Positions 56,526-64,000 of a stretch of DNA of 64,000 bases are shown piece after piece. A program made the position numbers and the translations under genes. The DNA comes from Poa pratensis (taxonomy: Eukaryota; Streptophyta; Magnoliopsida; Poales; Poaceae), in the NCBI GenBank assembly GCA_947311845.1, contig CAMZMU010000096.1, positions 19,040,500-19,104,499 on the forward strand, read 5' to 3'. The notes below the pieces were generated by a model, which did no database searches, was not told the DNA's origin, and was given only the letters and a program-made list of their open reading frames with translations. The stretch's first letter is position 1; each line of letters opens with the position of its first letter.

Positions 56526-57502
56526 ATGCCGAGGGAGCTGACGCCACATCTGACGATGCCTCGGGGTGAGGGTCGTAACCAGACAGCCGCATATCATGAG
56601 GCCTTGGTGGAAGCGATAGCTACCATCAGAGAGCATCAGGCAGACCAGCTGTCAGGTACTAGCTTTACTGCTATTCCTCACGACACCTTGACTTCGGAGT
56701 TGGCACTAGATCACTCCGTGTTAGTCAAGAGTAAGCCCGGATTGGCTTCTAGGTTGTTGGATCGCTACCGTTAGTTGGTAGGATCATTGTACAACACACA
56801 CAGGGTCATCGTGAAGGATAAGGATGTGATGCTTGAGGATCTCACGGACCCTCATAGAGAGAAGCAGATAGGAAAGGAGGTAGCTAAGCAGGTAGGTGGG
56901 TTCTTTAGCTCACCAGGAGCTGGTACATCTAGGCAGCCTAATCAGTCCAGACCATCTAGATATTCACCGACTCCAGAGCCTATACACTATCCTATCATAG
57001 AGCCTAGTGATCTAGAGTCTTATCACTAACATGGATTCTCGGATTCGGAGATGCCTATAGAGAACTCTGATGGATGACGGCATGATTGGTATCCTGGTAC
57101 CAGTCAGCATCCGATTCCATGTTACGACACAACCGATGACGAGGTTGAGTCTAGTCCGATTGGGGTAGCATCGTATGCAGCTGACGTGGTCATTAACATA
57201 TCGTCAGATGAGGAGGAGCCGATGGAGGCACAGCAGGCACAGGAGGTACCCTTTGATCACTCTCAGTGCACCACTACTATTTTGTTTTTGGAGAGGCAGG
57301 ACCTTCACAGCCTGTGAGTGCTGAGGAGACGAGAGCTTATTTGGCGAGCTACCTTGGGCTGGAGGGACTTTTCCTGAGTGACACTTCAGTCACAGAGACT
57401 TCGGACTCGGACTATATTCCATCCGGGAGGCCCTATGTTCCGGAGATAGTGCGCAGGACTTCACGCCAGCACGGGTGGACTCCTGGCATGTACCGCGAGT
57501 AG
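56526..57502 (+). pseudogene. Broken extra ORF upstream of gag in Gypsy element 2
   Basis: A plus-strand reading region begins MPRELTPHLTMPRGEGRNQT and is broken by stops at 56772-56774 and 57027-57029, and by further stops and a frame change before ending YVPEIVRRTSRQHGWTPG. It contains an acidic stretch (SSDEEEPMEAQQ). Such pre-gag ORFs occur in some plant Gypsy lineages. It has no recognised domain and no obvious similarity to the extra ORF of Gypsy element 1. Confidence 0.55.
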
Positions 57503-57848
57503 CGTTGCAGCGGAGCGACGGAGGACAGGACGGGAGGACTTTACTAGTGTGATAGTTTGGTAGTGTACTATGTATGAGTTGGGAGTATGTATCATAAATA
57601 AGGGTCGGAGAGCATGTGAGACCCAGTTGTACTTTTAGACGACCATATGTGTGTAACTCACCTTTGGTGAGGGTATTGTAATCAACTCTATAATGATATG
57701 TGTAATATGTTTAATATTTCTGGTTTTTATTTGGATTTGGATTTGATTTCCATTGTATGACTAGTGCTGCACGTGAAGTGAGACTCAGAAAACATGGGCA
57801 TGGTGTAATTATGAGTTTATTCGCTTCATGTTGCAGGACTAGGGGGAA
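57503..57848 (+). other. Spacer between extra ORF and gag of Gypsy element 2
   Basis: Non-coding internal sequence; nothing recognised. Confidence 0.4.
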
Positions 57849-60800
57849 ATGGAAATGGGTAGAACCAGCGAGTCCGCAGAGGAGCGCATGGAGCGCGAGA
57901 ACAAAGAGAAGGCAGATCAGGAGGCGAGTGGGGGAATACCACCACCACCATTGAAGCCGTTGGCGGAATTGAACTTCATGCAGTACATGCAGTTTATGCA
58001 AGAAACACAGAACAAGTTTATGCAAGAACTGCTAGGCCAAATGGGGAATGCTAGGGGTTCTGAAGCCAGAGCAGCAAGTCTGACAGATTTCCTGAATACC
58101 AAACCTTTACCTTTCGCTACTGCACCTGAACCTATGGATGCAGAGGATTGGTTAACTGACACCGAGAGGAAATTGAAGGCAACTGGTGCTAATGATGAGG
58201 AAAGTGTGCGTGACGCAACACATCTTCTGTCTAGACCGGCAGCGTTTTGGTGGGACAATGCGGTGGTTATGCAGCCACCGGAAAAGGTATTTACCTGGGA
58301 GGAGTTCAAAGAGAAGTTTAGAGAATACCATGTACCTGAAAGTATCATGGAGTTGAAGCGGAGAGAATTTGAGGATCTCCAGCAAGGAAGTTATCCAATG
58401 ATAAAGTATATCAGGGAATTCAGTATACTCTCTCATTATGCGTCTTACGAGGTGAGCACTGATGCGAAGAGAGTGAAGAGGTTTCTGTGAGGACTGGATC
58501 CATATGCGACAATGCAACTGAAGATGACCAAGCCCAAGAATTTCCAGGAACTGATGAACACTGCAATTACTTGGGAGAATGACTACAAGTTGGTTCAATT
58601 GAGCAGGATGAAAAAGGCAAAAATAGAGGCTCAGAAGTTCCAACCAAACAGATCCACACCAAATCGGAGATTCAAGCCCTGAATGCAGATGGGAGGTACC
58701 CCGACTAATCGTGGACCAGTTAACCCAAAGAGCAAAATCATATGTCACAACTGTGGACTTCCGGGTCATCTCAAGAATGAATGTAGAAAGCCCAAGATTA
58801 TATGCTTTGGGTGTGGTCAGGAAGGGCACATCAAACCTGAGTGTCCTAATAAGACTGCTGGAGGTGGGTTCAACAAAGGTGGAGGTAGACCAGGAGGAGG
58901 CGGCGGATTCTCAACTGGAGCAGGAAACAGTGGAAAGAACAACTATGGCAAGAGGGGAAGGCCATTTGGAAGGCTCAACTGCACCTCTTTGGAGGAGGCC
59001 GACAACTCGGAGACGGCGGTACTAGGTACGCTAAGTATTCTTACCCACTATGGCAAAGTTCTTTTTGATACCGGTGCCACCACTTCATTCATCTCCAGTC
59101 ATTTTGTTGAGAAATATGGGATAAGGTGTGCGCCGTTAGAATGCCCTATCACCGTTGCTACGGCAGGGGGTACGTTGTTAGTAACCCAAGTGAAGCAAGA
59201 ATAGGTCATTACGATCTGTGATTGTCCGTACTACGCGAATATTTTTGTGCATCCACTGAAGAACATAGAAGTTGTTCTGGGAATGGATTGGATGACGGAA
59301 CATGGAGCTCAAATTGACTGTGAAGAGAAGACAGTTTCCATCAGGAAGCCCGAAGGAGGTAGAATCACATATCAACCTGATAAACATACTCATGTAGAGG
59401 TTGGAATCCAACTCAACTCACTAAAAGAGGCCAAGTTGGAGGATATCCCAGTAGTGAATGAGTTTCCGGATGTATTTTCTCAAGAGTTACCTGGAGTGCC
59501 ACCAGATCGGGAGATCGAGTTCACTATCGACCTCATACCAGGTACTGCACCTATTGAAAGAACTCAAAGAGCAGCTTGATGAACTGGAGAACAAAGGATT
59601 CATCAGGGAAAGTGTATCACCATGGGGATCACTAGTTATTTTCGTGGATAAGCGAGATGGAGGAAGGAGAATGTGTGGAGATTTTAGAAATCTGGACCAT
59701 GTTACTATCAAGAATAAGTAACCACTGCCTAGAATTCAAGATTTATTTGATCAAGTTCAGGGAGCAGGAGTATTCTCCAAGATTGATCTAAGGTCAGGTT
59801 ATCACCAAATCAAAATCAAGCTTGAAGATATTCCCTAGACAACATTTTTATCAAGGTATGGACATCATGAATATTTGGTTGTTCCTTTTGGATTGACCAA
59901 TGCACCAGCTATTTTCATGAACTTGATGAACAAGATCTTCATGCCATATTTGGACAAGTTCGTGATAGTGTTCATAGATGATATCTTGATTTATTCCAAG
60001 AACAAAGAGGAGCATGCTAAGCATTTAAGGACAACATTGCAAGTTCTGAGGGAACATCAACTTTATGCCAAGTTTAGTAAATGTGAGTTTTGGTTAGATC
60101 AAGTGGAATTCCTTGGACATGTCATTAGCAAGGATGGCATTGCAGTAAATCCTGCCAAGGTACAGTCAGTTCTGGACTGGAAGTCACCAACCAATGTTAA
60201 GGAAATCAGAGGTTTCCTAGGAATGGCTGGATATTACCGACGATTCATTGAGGGATTCTCCAAGATCGCAGGGCCAATGACCAAGTTGTTAAGGAAAAAT
60301 ACTCCTTTTGAGTGGTCAAAAAAGTGTGAAGCAAGTTTTCAGGAGCTGAAGACTCGGTTAACAACTGCACCAATCTTAGCAGTGCCTGAATCTGGCAAAG
60401 ACTACACAGTATATTGTGATGCATCCAAAAATGGATTAGGCTGTGTACTCATGCAAGACCGGAAAGTGATAGCTTATGGTTCAAGACAACTCAAACCTCA
60501 TGAAGTTAACTACCCAACTCTTGATTTGGAGTTGGCAGCTATAGTGTTTGCTTTAAAGCAATGGAGGCAATTTCTCTATGGATCCAAGTGTGAGCTTTAC
60601 ACAGACCACAAAAGTCTCAAAACTTCTTTACTCAGAAAGAATTGAACATGAGGCAAAGGAGGTGGTTGGAGTTGATCAAGGACTATGATCTTACAATCAA
60701 TTATACTCCGGGGAAGGCCAATGTTGTAGCTGATGCTTTAAGCCAGAAGAGCACTGATAACCAACCAACACACCATGATTTGCCCAAGGAATTGAAAAGA

Positions 60801-62351
60801 GATCTGGAAAGATTAGGAATCCAGCTATTGGAAGTTAACTCTTCGGAAGAATTGAATACCTTGAGGGTAATGGAAGAAAGACACAGCGACCTTCGGAAGG
60901 AAATCATCCATCGGCAAGAGGAAGATCCTTTTATAGCAGAAGAAATTCATAGAATTGAGGAAGGAAGACTATCAGTATTCCATTTGGGTGAGTATAACTC
61001 ACTATGGTTTAACAAAAGAATCTGTGTACCCGATATACCTGAAATCAAAGGGTTGATACTTCGGGAGGCACATGAAACACCATAATCTATTCATCCAGGA
61101 GGTACCAAAATGTACATGGACCTCAAAGAGTTATTCTGGTGGAACAACATGAAAAGGGATATTGCCAAGTATGTGTCCGAATGCCATACATGTCAGAGGG
61201 TGAAAGCAGAACATCAAAGTCCAGCAGGACCATTACAACCTCTAGAGATTCCAGAATGGAAATGGGAGGAGATTGGCATGGATTTCATCACCGGTTTACC
61301 AATGACCAAGAAGCATAAGGATATGATATGGGTAGTCGTGGATCGACTCACCAAGAGTGCACATTTCTTAGCAGTGAACCAGAAAGAAAATGCTGAGAAA
61401 CTGGTCGATCTTTATGTGAAAGAGATTGTCAGTAAACACGGAGTACCCAAGAGAATAGTCTCAGATCGAGAATCTGTATTCACATCCGTATTCTGGAAGC
61501 AACTGCAGAAAGTACTGAGATCACAGCTAGATTTCAGCACGGCTTATCATCCGCACACGGATGGGCAGACAGAAAGAACCAATCAGATATTGGAGGATAT
61601 GCTTCGAGCTTGTGCGTTAGATTTTGGAGGGTCATGGGATGAACATCTACCCTTGGCCGAGTTCTCTTATAATAACAGCTATCAAAGCAGTCTGAAGGCA
61701 GCACCATTTGAAGTACTCTATGGGCGAAAGTGTAGATCACCGATATGATGGTATGAAGCTGGTAGCAGTACAGAGTTTGAACCAGACTAGGTCAAGGAAA
61801 AGCAAAACATCATTGATATCATTCAAGACCGTCTGAAAATAGCCCAGAGTCGACAGAAAAGTTATGATGACCAGAAGCGAAGGACATGGGAACCTCAGAT
61901 AGGAGACATGGTATATCTTAAGGTTAGTCCGATGAAGGGGGTTAAAAGATTCGAAGTTAAGGGAAAATTGAGCCCTCGATACATTGGACCTTTCAAGATT
62001 CTGGCACAGAACAGAAATGTAGCTTTTACATTAGTGCTGCCAGAGAAGTTGAAGCAAGTCCACAATGTCTTTCATGTATCACAACTCCGGAAGTGCTTAA
62101 AAGTTCCAGAAGATGCAGTCACTCATGAAGAACTTGAATTACAGGCGGATTTAACCTATGTCGAAGAACCAGCCCGGATCTTAGCAGAAAACTGGAAAAG
62201 ACTCAGGAACAGAGCAATCAAATACTGCAAAGTTCAATGGAAGCATCATCCTAAGCAAGAAGCAACCTCGGAGAAGGAAGAAGACTTGAGACAAGCCTAT
62301 CAGGACTCTTCAGGTACACACACCACAACTTCGGGACGAAGTTTTCGTTAA
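57849..62351 (+). pseudogene. gag-pol: gag-pol polyprotein of Gypsy element 2 (Tekay chromovirus), many lesions
   Basis: Domain order: Gag (about 58130-58480), two CCHC zinc knuckles (CHNCGLPGHLKNEC, CFGCGQEGHIKPEC; 58743-58842), aspartic protease (DTGA, 59067-59078), reverse transcriptase (FIDD, 59971-59982), RNase H ([16 protein letters not shown], about 60410-60620), integrase (HHCC with [31 protein letters not shown]; about 61050-61740), and a C-terminal chromodomain-like segment (VQWKHHPKQEATSEKEEDL, about 62230-62290). The order and chromodomain place it in Tekay-type chromoviruses. Lesions seen: in-frame stops at 58488, 58680, 59202, 59719, 59836, 61083, 61746 and 61788; a deletion with frame change near 59560; and a one-base shift near 60620. 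Many stops fit C-to-T decay (CGA to TGA, CAA to TAA). The element cannot move on its own. Confidence 0.95.
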
Positions 62352-62360
62352 GGGGGGAAG
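62350..62360 (+). other. Polypurine tract of Gypsy element 2
   Basis: AAGGGGGGAAG precedes the TGTAATACCC start of the 3' LTR at 62363. Context and sequence are the same type as the PPT at 3532. Confidence 0.9.
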
Positions 62361-62362
62361 AC

Positions 62363-63636
62363 TGTAATACCCCAGCGTTTAGAAACTAACGAAGGGTAGA
62401 AATAGGAATTTGTGCATCTGCATGCATGCATCTGCAAAACCTGAATAATTTTTTCGCAAATTAAAACCCTGGAGTGATCGAAGTTTGATCATCTTCATGA
62501 TTTAAGCTTTAGATCATCTTAGGTGAATTTGATAATTTTTGACATGACCTTTAGGAATTTGCATGTAGAAGGAATTTGAATTCAAATTGATTATTCAAAT
62601 AATTGAATTTGTAAAGTAAATTCAAATTCAAACATTTAAGTAAAAAAACAATAATTAATTAAGTAAATGAATTAATAGAGATTTTAATAATTCAAATCTT
62701 TGCAATAAGTATTACAACTTATGAATTCTTGTATAGACAAACAAATCATTTTATTGATTGAATACGGCAATACAATGTCTTTACAATTTTGTTACAACAA
62801 AATGAAATACAAAAAGGAAAATTACAATTATTTCCTAAACTAAATGTCTTGTATTTCTTCTTCTTGATCTTCATTCCATAGTTGTTCCTGCAAAACAAAA
62901 GAAAAGCAAAAACAAAAGAAAACAAATACAAAGATGGGGTTAGGATTAGTATTACTCTCAGATTAGCAATAAGGTGTATTGCTAATTACATCATTGAGTT
63001 GATTAGGCAACTTAGTGTAGTATCTGTTCTTAATCATCATATATTGCCTCAGAGCAACATCACAGGCCACAAATCCACTTGGCTAGTGAAAAGAATGCAA
63101 AACTTGGAGATAATATCAACCAGCCGAAGCTCCAGGTTAACAGAACCTGGGAGCCAAGCAAACAAGCAGCACAATCACTTCCCACATACCTGTGCTGTCA
63201 CCAGCACAGTGAACACAAGCCTGGGAAGGATAAGAGAAAGGGGAAGTCGTAGCAAGCAAGGAGCATAGCTCATCTTCACACACACTCAAGCACAGCTCGA
63301 GTTCATCTCTGATTTGAACTCAGATCATCACAAATCACTCACACCAAATAAATCCACCACTGGATCCTTGTCAAAAGAAAGAGCAAGATGGGATAGAAGC
63401 ACAAGGCCAAGCTGGAGCAAGGAGGGAAGGCCATAAGCTAGGAAAAGAGCAAGCTGGAGCTGGAGGAGCAGGCCAGCAAGGTGAACGAGGAGGAGATCCA
63501 CAAGATCAGTAGATCAAGCAACCAGAGGAGCCACAAGCAACACAGCAACACCACCATCACACCTGATAACAGGTCAATCCTTTATTTCTCTAGCAATATG
63601 ATCTGCTAGATACACATGGGTGTGGTGGAGTGTTTT
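62363..63636 (+). mobile_element. Gypsy element 2, 3' LTR (left part, interrupted by another element)
   Basis: It matches the 5' LTR to about 63634 and then stops abruptly where a different LTR begins. The rest of this LTR may continue beyond the window on the far side of that insertion. Confidence 0.88.
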
Positions 63637-64000
63637 TGCGGTGACCCAGCACACCACTGCATATTGTAGTGTACAAGTCGTTGACATAACACCCACGGAA
63701 GGACTAATCCGTAAATATTACATCACTCAGAATAGTACAACAGAAACATTGCGGGTCCACTTTATTACACACTGCTAAAGATTACAAGCAAGAAATGCAT
63801 AAAAACATCGACGTCTTCCTCAGACATGGGAGGAAGGTCAATTATTGCTATGTTGACAGGAGTCAACCTAATAGCGATAGAAAACAACAAACAAAGAACC
63901 ATCTTGGCTCAGCCGCTAAGTAGTACTAGTCTAGTCTGACTCGACCAGGTTCCTACTATGATAACTTTAAGTCTCCACCTCCTCCTCGTCGGCGTCGTCG
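63637..64000 (+). mobile_element. Start of another LTR element inserted in the 3' LTR of Gypsy element 2
   Basis: TGCGGTGACCCAGCACACC begins exactly where similarity to the host LTR ends. TG start, position and style fit an LTR left end, probably Gypsy. Its family, length and TSD lie outside the window. The alternative is a deletion junction with unrelated DNA. Confidence 0.6.

Overview
The window looks like nuclear DNA of a large-genome grass, most likely Triticeae (wheat, Aegilops, barley or rye). The basis is: nested LTR retrotransposons of several kb; Stowaway MITEs with CTCCCTCCGT-type ends; Harbinger, hAT, CACTA, Mutator-like and Helitron elements; tRNA-derived SINEs; and a few intron-containing genes between them. 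No prokaryotic or organellar features were seen. The species call is inference, since no database was searched.

Layout. 1-7550 is a chromovirus-like Gypsy element without pol: the end of its 5' LTR, a PBS, an extra ORF, a frameshifted gag, a PPT and a complete 4.0 kb 3' LTR. 7551-14124 is mostly non-coding, with two long poly-G tracts, a SINE and a 388 bp foldback Mutator-type MITE. 14125-19631 (minus) is a seven-exon remorin gene with two apparent frameshifts in exon 4 and a Helitron in an intron. 19981-21162 and 28941-32107 are two copies of one segmental duplication; the second copy has gained a MITE and a Harbinger element. 22164-24610 (minus) is a decayed UDP-apiose/xylose synthase (AXS) copy. 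25000-28900 is AT-rich repeat and Mutator-like material.

32100-47430 is a dense graveyard of transposons, many with readable target-site duplications (TSDs): foldback MITE, Stowaway, LINE relic, hAT MITE, CACTA, a three-deep Mutator/SINE/Mutator nest, a Stowaway inside an older repeat, a Copia LTR fragment, a complete hAT, and a LINE-type RNase H relic split by a Harbinger element. 47898-50030 (plus) is an OMA1-like mitochondrial M48 metalloprotease gene with an HEIAH zinc site assembled across an intron and an unusual repeated N-terminal motif. 50326-51266 is a second Helitron containing a minisatellite. 51969-52850 (minus) holds possible exons of an unrecognised gene, followed by a second copy of the large SINE with clear TSDs. 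53930-63636 is a Tekay-type Gypsy element whose gag-pol carries many stops and frameshifts. Another LTR element starts at 63637 and runs off the window.

The only probable functional host loci are the remorin gene (if its frameshifts are not sequence errors) and the OMA1-like gene. I found no convincing unknown multigene system. The most informative material is the relative dating of insertions from paralogous empty sites, the OMA1 N-terminal repeats, the pol-less Gypsy element with its extra ORF, and the four poly-G tracts.
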